From the NCBI GenBank assembly GCA_029582265.1, contig CM055816.1:98188446-98252445 (forward strand): DNA of 64,000 nucleotides, given 5' to 3'. Under the pieces are notes generated by a model that was not told where the DNA came from, searched no databases, and saw only the letters and a list, made by a program, of their open reading frames with translations. Positions within the stretch are counted from its first letter, which is position 1. Each line of letters starts with the position of its first letter. Position numbers and translations under genes: made by a program. This document shows, one piece after another, positions 11,061 through 23,580 of this stretch. Origin of the DNA: Zoroaster sp. YZ-2022 (lineage: Eukaryota; Echinodermata; Asteroidea; Forcipulatida; Zoroasteridae).

Positions 11061-11355
11061 ACAGAACTAGGGCCCTCAGGAAGATCACTGTTATGCCACG
11101 GGGCTCTACTTTGTTTTTTAATATTTCTGTCAACTCTTGAAAACGTTTTAAATAAAATCACTGCTTTAAGCTGTTAAATTTCTGTTTTCTTCTAGTATAA
11201 AGTAAGTAAAACTAAGTTGATGTTTGCCAATTAAAACAAAAAGGTGAAGCTCAGAAAATTAACTTCACGTAGTAAATCCCAGAAGATATTTCTTGATTCC
11301 ATAATTTTTCAGTCCCTTTATTTACCCTAACCTCCATCAGGTTTTTCTCTAGGCA

Positions 11356-11706
11356 CCCTGCTAAATGCAACAAAATGCAACAAGTGATTTTGTTGCATTG
11401 TGCAGTGAAGTGGTTTGTATTTGGATAGCCATGGGTGCTTGCACTGCTAAATGCAACAATATGCACCAAGTAGTCTGGTGACTTTACCTTACATGGGAGC
11501 CATGTACACTGCTAAATCAACAGAATCCACCCCAAAACAAATTAAATTGACCCTGCTAAATACAACAAAATCCAAAGCCTAAGTTAAATCACTTGGCTGT
11601 TAAATGCAACAAAATGCATCAAGGTATGGGGTTTGAGTTGAACGCCAAGTGCAACAAATTACAACAACTTTTACCAACTGGTGCTTTGTTTTTGCATTTA
11701 GCAGGG
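11356..11706. repeat. Short inverted-repeat element with internal AAATGCAACAA motifs
   Basis: It begins CCCTGCTAAATGCAAC and ends TTTGCATTTAGCAGGG, inverted to each other. Inside, variants of CTGCTAAATGCAACAA recur at least four more times (about 11443, 11510, 11553, 11600). This looks like a MITE built from repeated subterminal motifs. No clear target duplication was found. Confidence 0.55.
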
Positions 11707-12579
11707 TTTGGGGAAGAACATTTTTGACTAATATTACACAATACGTCAAACAAATCCAAATGAGCCTTAACCAGCTTACGCCCCAATAAGATTTTAAGAG
11801 GAAAAACACAAAATTATTTATTTCCAACCGTTTTTCAGAGGCCAACTGTCCTCTGAAATTTTAACATTTTTTTAAAGCAATTAATATAATTGAACAACGG
11901 TTGATTTTACTTTGAAAAACACAAGTTGCTCTTTTAAGACACCATTTATACAAGGTTTGATGTTTTTTGCTTTATACATTTATTTTAGTTTAAATATGAA
12001 AATGTGCCTTTGTAAAAACATTGATTTTTTTTACGCAAACCCAACGCTAAAAGTTTTACACAGAAACCCTTTGCTAACAAAACTGTTCTTCGTTATTCTT
12101 TGTCTGATTTACCATGTATTCTGGCGACTGATATACTTCAGATAAAAAATCTTCGTTCAAGATTAAAACACAAAGGCATAAACATTGTTTTGTATAACTA
12201 CTTTTTTGAAGTTAGTGTTTGCATTTTGCATAGGTAATCACTCCTGTTTTGTATTCAAGACTTTGGACATGGTATTTACTCACATTGTTCATATATTTTA
12301 CCTAATAATTATCCGAAATCATTTTGGACTTCATGTCATCTTGTAAATTATGTATGAAATTAGTTAAAGACTGCATAATTTTATATGGAAATTACAGAAA
12401 GAAGTGTACATTGATGATGCAGCTTATATCATTTTTAATTGTGTATTTTTTTTGGGGGGGGGGTAATTTATTATGATTCAACGTTCTAAAATGTCAGTTA
12501 TGTGTAGTTCATGGAGTTTTGCAATAAATACTGATAACAATAATTAAAAGTTGAATAAGTATATACTGTGCATTTGTAT
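11707..12579. other. Non-coding AT-rich stretch
   Basis: No gene recognised; very AT-rich, with a G run at 12453-12463. Confidence 0.4.
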
Positions 12580-12946
12580 TTTAAAGTTTAACGCAACGTC
12601 AGAGTAAAACAAATCGACCAGCATTATTGCCCCAGCGGAACTGAACACAATGTTGAGTAAAAAATTACACAACTTCTGTTTAAAACTGTACACAACCTCG
12701 GTTAGGTAAAGATCACGCAACAGTTGTGTACAACGGAAACATTAATCCGTGTAGAGTAAACCTTTAAACAATTGTTGGAGTAAGAAATGTTACGTCGTTT
12801 CAAGGGTAAAATATTTACACAAGTCGGGAGTAAAACTCGATACAACCCCCGTTGTGTCGAGTTTAACCCTATTGACGACCATGTTCCCTTTTTACGGTGG
12901 CAAAGTGTCAGATTTTACGCAATGATGAGTATTTTTTCTTAGAGTG
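12580..12946. mobile_element. Right end of a CACTA/EnSpm element
   Basis: Ends at 12946 with TTTTTTCTTAGAGTG; the reverse complement starts CACTCTAAGAAAAA, a CACTA-type terminus. The preceding 350 bases contain many variants of AGTAAAA and of ACACAAC/GTTGTGT in both orientations, i.e. subterminal repeats of a different sequence family from those at 535-783. The ORF2 exon at 10755-11060 lies upstream in the right orientation to belong to this copy. Confidence 0.55.
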
Positions 12947-15770
12947 TATATATCTTTATTTAACAACTAGCAGACAAAGCAATACTTTAAATGTCACAAC
13001 TTTTATGAGAGTAAAGTTTTAATGAATTTCTAAATGTTTCACGTTATCAATATTTGTTGTAATTCCGTATAAAATTCAGATCATTTAAAGTAACACTGTC
13101 CATGATTTCTGCATACAGATTAGCAAAGTTTAAGACCTTAAAATGAAACATGACAAGAAACAGGTTGTTTGGTGAACATGTTTACTATCCGCACAATCGC
13201 ATATTATTATTTTATAAGAATTATTTCGTTGTTATCTAAAAGGAAAACAAAACACTTACTTCAGTAGACAAACCAATACTTTAAATGTCACAACTTTTAA
13301 TGTCAGTTAATGTTTTAATGAATTTCTAAATGTTTCACGTTATCAATAATTGTTGTAATTCTGTATAAAAGTCAGATCATTTAAAGTTCCGGGGTAACAC
13401 TGTTCATGATTTCTGCAGAAGCAAGGAAAATACATATACTTTTAAATGAATTATAATATTATGAGCTCCCAGTTATAAGTAGATTGATCATTGAGTTAGT
13501 CATGATGATATTACATCAATTTAATTAATTTCAAAGATATAATCAATAAATTTCAATGCAATATTCCCATGGAGAACAGTGCAAATTATTGCATTTCTTT
13601 TTATCCCGTGTATGTTTGAATTTTGCAAGATTAAAATGAATTGATGAATCTATTACACAGCAAAAAGAGTTGTTTTTATTATTACTAGTGTGGTATAGTA
13701 CAACAAAACATGTGTGTAAGATATAGTGTTTTACCAACAAATCAATCACAGGGTTTTCTCAAAGTAAAAGAAACGTTTTATTTTGTAGTTTTATAAGGAT
13801 CCAGCAATTAGCATTCGGCAACATGCCGAAAATAGGAATATGCATTTTCCCCACATTATGTTGTTTTCACTTCCCATTAAAACAATGGCAAGAATCATGT
13901 AGGAATCAGTGATGTTGCAACACGATGGAATCTATTAAAAATGGAAAAGCCGGGTTCTACGTATTCGTCGGTATGTCAGCACTGCGACGAATTGAACAGT
14001 GAGTGGGTGTCAGGAGCATGTGTAGTCTAAGATGTTGTACTCCCTTGTGTCCTTACCAGCACTGCCGGTAAGATCTGACTTGGCATGCTAAACCTATAGT
14101 GACCAGTGAGGCATAAAACTAACAATAGGCATTGTAACTATTCTAAAGAAGCTATTTGCATAACATGTGCATCCAGCTCAAGCCTGGGTTAATCCATTTA
14201 AGTATGTAGGTGTGTAAGTAAAAACTTAGGAATAATCCACTTCTACTCCACGAATATGGAGGTGCATAAATAGGATTGAACACTAAAAAATTAAATTACT
14301 GCTTCGTGAGTCCATTCACTCCATCCAGTAAGTCCCTCTCCTCTTATCAGTACTAAATACTCTTAGGTATACGTGTTTTTGTTTTTGTGTTGCAAATTAG
14401 TAGTCTGAAATAACTTGCAAATGAAAAGTGTTTATTCCATTTAATAAGCAAAAGTTCCTCATAAGAACTTGAGTGGACATGGCAAACTAATGGATGACAC
14501 GTGACGCGTGTTCCACCAATCAAATAACAAGGATCTATGTGCGAGTTATATAATAACATATGTCTAGTGAAGATTGATACTATCATACTCAACGAACATT
14601 GAAATGTTGAGGGTTTTGTTGTTAATAAGTGATTTGAGGCTTTGTACATGTATCTGTGTAATTTAACATCCAAGTCACAAAAATTGCCATTTTTAATAAC
14701 ATTCAAATAAATTCAAATAGTTATTGCAGGCTTATGGACTCCTGTTGATGATTTGGTGTGCCTAAAATGAGGCTGAACATTTCACTGTAAATTGTCGAGA
14801 CAGTGTTACAATGTCGTATATTAAACGACATTCTAAATTCTGTTCTGTTCACTAGTATATTGCATCGACAAATCTACCGCGTTTTCACATGTTTTCAGAT
14901 AAAGCCTGGTTCAGACCCTTTTCCTCCAGTAATTCATCGACGGAAAATGTGTCTTTGTTGAGATTGTGTCCCTGGGTCCATGCGTTTTCAGTTTGCCCTT
15001 GGCTGATTTGCCATTCGGGAAAAATTGATTTCAGCAGGTTGTCGTAGATACAATTCCGTTTAAAGGTTACAGACATTACACAGCCCCCCCCCCCCCTTCT
15101 GAGATTGTATGCTTGCGTCTATTGGCAGTTCATTTTGCTGTAAGGCATTCGACCCAGTTGGATCTTGAATGTCGGATATCATTTAGGCTTGCTGTTTGTG
15201 CTGTCTGCTTCAAAATAAAATACAAAATAATAAAAGTTCATTAAAGACATTAAACAAAATGAACTACTAACTAAAAGAAATTAATCTGGCACAAACAGCG
15301 TAAAAAAATCATTCAATTGGCGCGACATACAAGTTTGTTTCGGTATGCGTTATGTACACGTACACTTTTTTCAATGTTTGTATCCTACTGCTTGGTTTCC
15401 CATGGTTTTGAACATGAGAATTAAAAAAATCGTATCCGCTTTGGTTTGAGACAATGGGATATGGTCCGTCAAAAGTCCTACTGCCACGTGACTTCTAATG
15501 GGGAAATAGGTTTTTCGCTAAAAATAAGTCATTAGGTATAATGCCCCTTGAAAGGATGATTTTATGTAAAGCATCACTGCTAAAGAAAATATACAACTTT
15601 TGAAAATCATAGGGTAATTTAGGGTCAAATGTCAAGAGCATTGCTAAAGTTAATTTGACTGCTTTATTACACCATACAGATAACGTGTCAACATTTGGGG
15701 TCAAAGGTAAAAAATTGCATAGGCCTTCACTGTTTTTTGACCAATGAAAACGGGTTTTTTAAATAACAAA
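12947..15770. other. Non-coding stretch with one internal duplication
   Basis: No gene supported. A segment of about 155 bases at 12972-13124 recurs as a diverged direct copy at 13267-13424 (shared landmarks AATACTTTAAATGTCACAAC and GAATTTCTAAATGTTTCACG). The minus-strand frame at 14885-15076 has a protein-like composition but no recognisable motif. Confidence 0.4.
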
Positions 15771-15871
15771 AAAGTTCTATATGACATATTGGGAACCTTT
15801 TTCGGTTCTTTAAAGAACTTTAAGGGTTCTTCTCAGAGGACAAAAAAGGGTGCGCCATTTTTTCTAAGAGT
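15771..15871. mobile_element. Probable CACTA-type end, eroded
   Basis: Ends TTTTTTCTAAGAGT, close to the terminus at 12946 but lacking the final base of the CACT-type end. The preceding bases hold short inverted motifs TTCTTTAAAGAA and GGTTCTT/AAGAACC, resembling a subterminal repeat array of another family. Confidence 0.35.
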
Positions 15872-16160
15872 ATATACCTCAGTTCTGCATTTAGAAAGAG
15901 TGATTGTTATCAAACGTTTACAAATGTAATCATGGACAGCTGAAATGGAAGAATAACAGAGTGCCACACCGTTCTATTTCTTAAGAAAGTAGTCCTAAAG
16001 AGAATGTACAAATTAAAAATAATTATTCAGATCAAAGGTCAGTACATATCGTGTTGAAAAGTGTGACATTATTTTTAATGAAAGGGTTACACTTGACTTG
16101 TATTTGCACTTGTACCAATGGGTGGGTGACCGCTTGTCCTGACTACTTGTTAGAAGTTGT

Positions 16161-16739
16161 CCCTAACAGGCCTGTGAGTGGGGTTTGATAAAAAACGAGG
16201 AAAAAAGAGGAGAACCTAAAAAAGACCCGGTGTCAATGGAGAGCATCGTGAGTACTACGTAGTAATCATGCACGTGTCACGTAGTGCACACATGGACGTA
16301 GAATACAAAATGGTGGTTGTTGTGGTGTGTCGCGCGTGTTGTTAGGCCGTATAATTCCTTGGCTACGGCCGGAAATAACACGCAAGTCTATGGGAATTGA
16401 CCGCAGCCGCTAGCTATTGGCTTCCGTAGGCACACTTTCCAGCCATAGCCAACGAAGTAGGACACAGCCGAAATACGGTGTGACGATCAGCCATACCGCT
16501 GGTTCGCGCGCTCTATATCCAACAGGCGGTATCTGGTGTGGGAACCAACGCACGGATCGCCGATCGAGATCGAGATCCGCGTGAAACAATAATTACACGC
16601 AATGCGCAATTTACAACAAAATAAAAAACGGAATTTTTTTTTCGGGCGGATTTAAAAAAAAGCGGAAATTAAAATCGGGAGAGGAAATGAAAAAAGCGGA
16701 AATCCGCTAAAACGCGGAGATTTCACAGACCTGCCCTAA
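16161..16739. mobile_element. MITE with 6-bp target duplication
   Basis: Body 16167-16733 starts CAGGCCTGTGAG and ends TTTCACAGACCTG, an inverted terminal repeat with one mismatch in the first eleven bases. CCCTAA immediately precedes (16161-16166) and immediately follows (16734-16739) the element. Near the right end lie the self-complementary pieces AGCGGAAA and TCCGCT. The CAGG-CTGTGA terminus is hAT-like, but only six bases of duplication are visible. No coding sequence. Confidence 0.65.
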
Positions 16740-17425
16740 TGGGCAGCCTCGTCCCCATGGGTTTCGATCTCGTCGCGCCATTTTCCCCAGCATGCCTTGC
16801 TCAGTCACAACCCCTGGACAGATGAATCTAAAATGTTTTTATTTTTTTATTTACATTTTAATTAGTCCCGTGGTGAATCCTTTCTGGGTTAAGCGTTAAT
16901 CGCGCACACCCTTCACTGTGTTGTAGAATGTTACAGAATGTACGAATGATTTAGCTGTTTACAAATATACACTTACAAAGCCTTTTCCCTCTGGATCCTC
17001 GAGATACGGAAACTCTGTAATGATACTCTCAGCAAGTAACTGCATCTCATATGAACTTGGTCTATTTAAAAAATGGAAATATCAAATCTCAGATTTGTTG
17101 TTAAGCATTTCTAAATGTACAAAGCAGAGACATATGTGAACATCGTTGTAGTGGAAATTGAGGGAAAGAGAATAATGGTTTTTGTGCTTGCCTTCTATGA
17201 AAAGATTTAATACGGCCATTGTAAATCGTTGTGCATTATAAAACTGATTATTGTGTGTGAATTGTACTTATTTCAAACCATGATGATCAACAAGGTATCT
17301 CACCAACAAGGACGTCATTGTGCATCGGTCCTTCTTTGTCAGTACTTTGTCAGCTTGGTCAGTACTTTCTGTAGTGCAGGAAGAGAAATTATCAGTTCTC
17401 AACATGTAAGAACTACATGGCATTC

Positions 17426-17604
17426 AAAAGAGTTTTACACTGAAGTTTATACTCAACATTTCGACTAGTGTGTTGTATCTGTCGTCAGGAGCCTGATGAG
17501 AGTGAAGAGTACAGGTGCTTTTATGTATCCCACTGTCTTCAGGCTCCTGACGGCAGGTAGAGCACACTAGTCAAAACGTTGACTATAAATTAACCGGCTC
17601 TTTT
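17426..17604. repeat. Foldback element
   Basis: Nearly the whole segment is palindromic. The left arm contains GACTAGTGTG and CGTCAGGAGCCTGA; the right arm contains TCAGGCTCCTGACGGCAGG and CACACTAGTC. The pairing extends weakly out to AAAAGAG on the left and CTCTTTT on the right. No coding capacity. Confidence 0.65.
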
Positions 17605-17829
17605 CAAAGCCATCATTTCTTTCGAGATTATATGGTCTACCTGTAAGAATTTTACCCAAATTTTAAGGTATGGGAAATCAAAGGTATAGAATTGGCATAG
17701 ATGTTTTTTGGTTCAGTAGTTTTACTTTATCAAAAGAATGAAATTCTTGAATGAAGTAATAAGAGGTCGTTGGGGTGCCACAAATACTTTTTGGAATTGC
17801 CAACCTCCCAGCATGCTTACAAAGACTGA

Positions 17830-18277
17830 TGATGATTTCCGTTTCGTTTGAGAAGATGGGGAACTGAAAGAAGATGAGGAGGCAGCCTCACAAATTGATG
17901 AATCAGTTTGGGATGATGGGTAATCGGACTCATCCAGGTCATCAATGTCCACAGTAGAAATGGAGTCACCATCACTGTGCACTGTTGGGGGCTTCAGCAC
18001 TTTCAATGGGTTCTGCTGCGTCTGAAACTGAAAACACAAATGTATATTGAAGACACAACTTTTATACAATAACATGAGTATCAAAATAGGTTAGCAAGAG
18101 TCTCATACTTTTCAATATGAGGAAGACATCTCACCTCATAATTAAAGTTAAATCGGGTTACAACATACAGTGAATCATCTCGCTCATCGTGGCATCGTGT
18201 TACATGATATGGTCGATAATCAAAAAGATAACTTGGTCGTTTCATCGTGAAGTCTTCATTTGTATGCTCAGCACTAA
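17830..18277 (-). pseudogene. C-terminal exons of CACTA-type transposase (ORF1) and acidic/serine-rich exon
   Basis: Reading right to left, the exon at 18277-18135 encodes KAFNRHYHAF, then FDYRPYHVTRC and YVVTRFNF, and ends at a GTGAGA donor. The same domain occurs in the CACTA element at 45253-45630 (RHFHAYEIEP, DFNPLHAVKS, FISLRYRI), so it is the C-terminal domain of ORF1. After a TGTGTTTTCAG acceptor at 18028 the next exon encodes a segment rich in serine, aspartate and proline. A comparable acidic/serine-rich exon starts the downstream gene of the other copy. Upstream coding is split from this exon by a minisatellite. Confidence 0.55.
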
Positions 18278-18657
18278 ATGCATGGTAATGTCTATTGAAT
18301 GCCTTTACATGCATGGTAATGTCTATTGAATGCCTTTACATGCATGGTAATGTCTATTGAATGCCTTTACATGCATGGTAATATGTCTATTGAATGCCTT
18401 TACATGCATGGTAATGTCTATTGAATGCCTTTACATGCATGGTAATTTCTATTGAATGCCTTTACATGCATGGTAATGTCTATTGAATGCCTTTACATGC
18501 ATGGTAATTTCTATTGAATGCCTTTACATGCATGGTAATGTGTCTATTGAATGCCTTTACATGCATGGTAATTTCTATTGAATGCCTTTACATGCATGGT
18601 AATTTCTATTGAATGCCTTTACATGCATGGTAATGTCTATTGAATGCCTTTACATGC
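18278..18657. repeat. 31-bp minisatellite, about 12 copies
   Basis: Tandem unit ATGCATGGTAATGTCTATTG followed by AATGCCTTTAC (31 bases), with a few two-base insertions and T/G variants. On the minus strand a unit encodes KAFNRHYH-type residues, identical to the first codons of the adjoining transposase exon. The array therefore grew out of coding sequence. Thirty-one is not a multiple of three, so each unit shifts the frame. Confidence 0.9.
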
Positions 18658-20030
18658 CCTCATTTTTACAAGAATGTGCTACACTGCCAAATTGTGGCCC
18701 CTCTACAGTCCATGCTGTAAGTACCATGATGTTTGATCAAAGCTGGTATCCATTCATTTCTGCTACACTTGCAACAGTGATGACTGAATCCTGTGCAACT
18801 TTTAGTGATTTGCAGATGACACTTGCCTCTTCCAAAGAATTCACAGATACAGAAACCTGGTGTTGAACATCAACCTTACAACGAAGTGCATCATTCTGAT
18901 CAGAAAGCATGCAACATTGCTGCAGCGGATGCCTCATAGCTACTGTCTTTGTGATATTTTGGTAATTGTTACATGCAGAAGCCCATCTCTTAAACTGCTT
19001 GTGTTTGGCTTCATACCGCATACAGGAGTATTGCTGAAGTGGACCAACTTCCCGAATTGCCCTGGGACAGTGCACCATGTGATGTTGCTTTGGTGTTAGA
19101 TGACGTTGGGAATTAATTTGAAGGAAAAGACTGTGGTGGTCTCGAATCATATGCTTGAGAGAGTATGTTGCTCCTCTGGTGATTGTGTCAGACATCACAG
19201 TTTTGTAAATGTCTAATAGAAGAAGATAAACATCCCACACATCAGATCCTTCCGGCACTAGATCGCCAATGATGAGTGGGAAATAAAGTGCAAGACACAT
19301 TGTCTGAGTTGCCTTTTGTCCACTCGGTCCGCCTGGATTGTTAAGGGCCGATTGTTAAGTAGAACGTCGCTTGATACCAGCATTGCTTACATTGTGCTGT
19401 GCAGCATCCTCTTCATAATTGTCTTCAGTCCTAAGAAACTTAGGGTCTTCCACAATCTGAGATCTAACAGTATCCCTATGTGCTCTGCAAAACCTGCATG
19501 GATAATTAGCTACGAAGCTTCCTACATATCCCAATATGTCATGGAGGCCAAAATTATCTCCATTCACATGGAACAAATATGGCCTTACTTGTACTGACAA
19601 TTCGTTACATGAAACTTTATTCCATCTTTGTAAAACTTATTCAGATCTTTCATTATTGTTGATAATACACTGTCAATACCATACTTGGACACAAGAGAAC
19701 ACTTCGCACATGCGACCAAAACAATTTTGCTAAGAGTTGATTGTTTTTTTGCAGGTAAGCTGAGGATACTGGCGTAAAATTCACTAAGCTTATGAATACC
19801 TTTACGTGATCCCAGAGGATTAGCTTTTTCGAATGCATCATTGTACTTTATTTTTTTAGTTATGAAATCCCACAAGGACATTTGCACCTTTTGATTTTTC
19901 TTCATTCAAAATTGTACTTAGATCTCCTAGCCGCTGTAAACAAATTCTCAATGGGCACATATTGGTAGGTGTCCTGTTTCTCAACTTGCATAATTTCTCC
20001 TGTGGCTGAGGCTGTTTGAGAAGTAAATGA
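18658..20030 (-). pseudogene. CACTA/EnSpm-like transposase (ORF1), frameshifted
   Basis: Several minus-strand frames read as one decayed protein. From the 5' side: a YQYVPIENL segment (about 19965-19938), then ANPLGSRKGIHKL (19827-19789), then GDNFGLHDILGY with ANYPCRFCRAH (19563-19490), then a block with LTPKQHHMVHCPRAIREVGP (19104-19045) and the signature MRYEAKHKQFKRW. These are landmarks of a transposase family common in fish and invertebrates that I associate with EnSpm/CACTA elements. The catalytic residues were not mapped. Frameshifts lie near 19590, 19340 and 19905, and the 3' side runs into the minisatellite. The assignment to CACTA is supported by the CACT termini on the sister copy at 44954-53032. 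Confidence 0.65.
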
Positions 20031-20271
20031 CCTTTGAAATAAGAGTTACGCTGATGTTGGCTTTGTGATAGGTGTCCCTTGTTACGTAAGTAAATGTACG
20101 TTTTTACTGATAGGGCCTTTTCTGTTTTAAATGAATATTTGTTTGATTCAGTGACTTAACTTAGTTGAACAGACAGATGTCATAAATATAAGCATGATAG
20201 GAAAAGTGTGTAATATCAGAATATTTGAAACTGAATATTTAGTAAAGGATATATATTTTACTTTTAATTAG

Positions 20272-20935
20272 GAGGTGGGAGGAATGCAGCAATGGAGGCA
20301 GTACTAGATGCTCTACCAGAGGAAGTCACAGAGGGCATTGTCCCACATGGTGTCTGTGAAACAACACCAACGGTAAAATAACAGTTGTGTCAAGTGTGGG
20401 GGGTTGCATACACCATTCTGAAATTTTACCCAAATAAAAACCAATTTATGACACAAGGTCCCTGTAACCTCATTTTTATTAAGAACCTATCACAGAGAAG
20501 AGGCAAGTCACATGCATATTTATTAGGCAGAATTCAATAACAAAGGGGTAGGGAATCATTTTTGGCATTTACTTGTACTCAACCACACCAAATGGTTTTA
20601 TCTCTAGGGGTGCAGGACTGGGGATTAACCTTTTGTTCAAAGTTCCACCTGAGCTTTGTTTATATAAAGTAATGAACACAATCAACCCTTTTCACATATA
20701 TAATTAGTAAAACTAAGGCAATATAATATTCCAAAATAAAATCATACTTAATGTGGATTTATTCATTATTGGTTATCTTGTTTATAGAAATATGTTTGAA
20801 ATTGTTTTCGCTTGCTTTTTATCCACATCTATGTCATCACCAAACCTTCACCACCAGTCATCAATGAACCTTTACCACCAGTCATCACCAAAGCTTCACC
20901 ATCAGACATGGTATTAACTGATACAGAATCTGAAG
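20272..20935 (+). other. Possible exons of an unrecognised gene
   Basis: A 101-base open segment (20272-20372) lies between a TTTTAATTAG acceptor and a GTAAAA donor and encodes an acidic stretch with LDALPEEVTEGIV. A second candidate ends at 20935 before GTAAGT and encodes repeated proline-rich PPVI motifs. The acceptor of the second piece is unclear. No family recognised; chance is possible. Confidence 0.25.
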
Positions 20936-21572
20936 TAAGTATGTGTTACGAAAGACTTACTCATAAATAGAGGTATTGTGTTTATATCTGCTCATGTGTC
21001 TATGCTAGATTAAAGGTATGGTGGAGCATTCATTAAAATAAATTTTTCAACTAGTGTATAGCTAATGATTATACAAATCGTCACCGTTTTCACGAAGAGC
21101 CACATATCTCCAATTATAACGTATATATATTTTTTCGATTTCATTTTTCTTTATATTTGGTTTCAAAACATCAAACCCTTTGATCCTGAGTTGGTTTAAA
21201 TTTTAAAAATGCTTAATTAAGAAATTTATTAATTACTATAAGGGCCTTTTATGTTTAATAGTTCTAGGTTGCGTTTTCACGAACAGAGACCAACATATGT
21301 GGCTCTCGTGAAAACTCAAAGTCACTACTGTTCTCACAGCCGAAGGGGCCGCTTTGTAGTTAAAGATCACCAGAGGTCAGGCGCACTGAATGTTCATGGA
21401 CGGCGCCATGTTCAAACAGTGACGCGCGTACGGCAACCTTCCTCCTTATGTACGTGTAGGACTGAGGATTGTTTTCTAGACGTTACTTGCGCAATACCGG
21501 AGAAGAAGGTTAAGAAAGATGTGTGTCTGTTCGTTCGAAAAAACCTTAACACGTTGACGTTAGATTTTTTTG
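20936..21572. repeat. AT-rich stretch bounded by a 20-base inverted repeat
   Basis: GTTTTCACGAAGAGCCACAT (near 21087) and ATGTGGCTCTCGTGAAAAC (near 21296) are inverted copies about 200 bases apart, suggesting a MITE-like remnant. The rest up to the gap shows no gene. Confidence 0.4.
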
Positions 21573-22072
21573 NNNNNNNNNNNNNNNNNNNNNNNNNNNN
21601 NNNNNNNNNNNNNNNNNNNNNNNNNNNNNNNNNNNNNNNNNNNNNNNNNNNNNNNNNNNNNNNNNNNNNNNNNNNNNNNNNNNNNNNNNNNNNNNNNNNN
21701 NNNNNNNNNNNNNNNNNNNNNNNNNNNNNNNNNNNNNNNNNNNNNNNNNNNNNNNNNNNNNNNNNNNNNNNNNNNNNNNNNNNNNNNNNNNNNNNNNNNN
21801 NNNNNNNNNNNNNNNNNNNNNNNNNNNNNNNNNNNNNNNNNNNNNNNNNNNNNNNNNNNNNNNNNNNNNNNNNNNNNNNNNNNNNNNNNNNNNNNNNNNN
21901 NNNNNNNNNNNNNNNNNNNNNNNNNNNNNNNNNNNNNNNNNNNNNNNNNNNNNNNNNNNNNNNNNNNNNNNNNNNNNNNNNNNNNNNNNNNNNNNNNNNN
22001 NNNNNNNNNNNNNNNNNNNNNNNNNNNNNNNNNNNNNNNNNNNNNNNNNNNNNNNNNNNNNNNNNNNNNNNN
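21573..22072. other. Assembly gap (500 N)
   Basis: Exactly 500 N, probably a placeholder of unknown true length. It borders the 41-bp satellite directly, so the array probably extends into it. Confidence 1.
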
Positions 22073-23580
22073 TGGTCCAGATCAAGCATCATCTAACCTG
22101 GTAGGCCAAGCCTGGCCCAGATCAAGCATCATCTCACCTGGTGTGCAGGCCTGGCCCAGATCTAACATCGCTCTATCCTGGTGTGGTCAGACCTGGCCCA
22201 GATCAAGCATCATCTAACCTGTTGTGAACAGACCTGGCCCAGATCTATCATTATTTGAGTAGGTGTGGCCAGACCTGGCACAGATTAAGCACCATCTATC
22301 CTGGTGTCCAGACCTGGCCCTGATCAAGCATTATCTGTCCTGGTGTGGACATACCTGGTCCAGATTTGACATTATCTAACCTGTTGTGGCAGGATCTGGT
22401 CCAGATAAAGCATCATCTAACCTGGTAGGCCAGGCCTGGCCCAGATCAAGCATCATCTAACCTGTTGTGAACAGACCTGCCCAGATCTAACATCATCTAT
22501 CCTGGTGTGGCCAGACCTGGCCCAGATTAAGCATCATCTAACCTGTTGTGAACAGACCTGGCCCAGATCTATCATTATTTGAGTTGGTGTTGCCAGACCT
22601 GGCCCAGATTAAGCACCATCTATCCAGGTATAACCAGACCTGGCCCTGATCAAGCTATTATCTGTCCTGGTGTGGAAAGACCTCGTCCAGTTTTTACATT
22701 ATCTAACATGTTGTGGTAGGACCTGGCCCAGATCAAGCATCATCTAACCTGGTGTGGCCAGGCCTGGCCCAGATTAAGCATCATCTAACCTGTTGTGAAC
22801 AGACCTGGCCCAGATCTAACATCATCTATCCTGGTGTGGCCAGACCTGGCCCAGATCAAGCATAATCTAACCTGTTGTAAACAGACCCGGCCCAGATCTA
22901 ACATCATTTATCCTGGTGTAGCCAGACCTGTCCCAGATCAGACATCATCTATCCTGATGTGGCCAGACCTGGCCCAGATTAAGCATCATCTAACCTGTTG
23001 TGAACAGACCTGGCCCAGATCTATCATTATTTGAGTTGATGTTGCCAGACCTGGCCCAGATTGAGCACCATCTATCCTGGTATAACCAGACCTGGCCCTG
23101 ATCAAGCATTATCTGTCCTGGTCTGGAAAGACCTCGTCCAGTTTTTACATTATCTAACATGTTGTGGTAGGACCTGGCCCAGATCAAGCATCATCTAACC
23201 TGGTGTGGCCAGGCCTGGCCCAGATTAAGCATCATCTAACCTGTTGTGAACAGACCTGGCCCAGATCTAACATCATCTATCCTGGTGTGGCCAGACCTGT
23301 CCCAGATCAAGCATAATCTAACATAGTGTTGCCAGACCTGGCCGAGATCAAGCAAAATCTAACCTGGTGCGGCCAGACCTGGCCCAGATCAAGCATATTC
23401 TACTTGGTGTTGCCAGACCTGGCCCAGATCTGACTTCATCTAACCTAGTTTTGCAAGACCTGGCCCAGATCTAACATAATCTAAGATGGTGTGGCCAGAC
23501 CTGGCACAGATCTGATATTATCTGGCCCAGACAATGCCAGAGTTCACCACGTCTGGACCAGACCTGGGCCAGACAATCAT
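22073..23580. repeat. 41-bp satellite with higher-order structure
   Basis: About 36 tandem units of roughly 41 bases, typified by ACCTGGCCCAGATCAAGCAT then CATCTAACCTGGTGTGGCCAG. The subunit variant containing ATCTATCATTATTTGAG recurs at 22242, 22567 and 23019, i.e. 325 and 452 bases apart (about 8 and 11 units). The neighbouring variants recur in the same order between the second and third copies, so groups of units were duplicated together. Open frames within the array are an artefact of the repeat. Confidence 0.9.

Noticed and set aside
21251..22217. Long open frames crossing the gap
   Set aside because: They are open only because N codons are not stops.
22795..23034. Proline-rich open frame in the satellite
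   Set aside because: Open only because a stop-free 41-bp unit is repeated; no coding signature.
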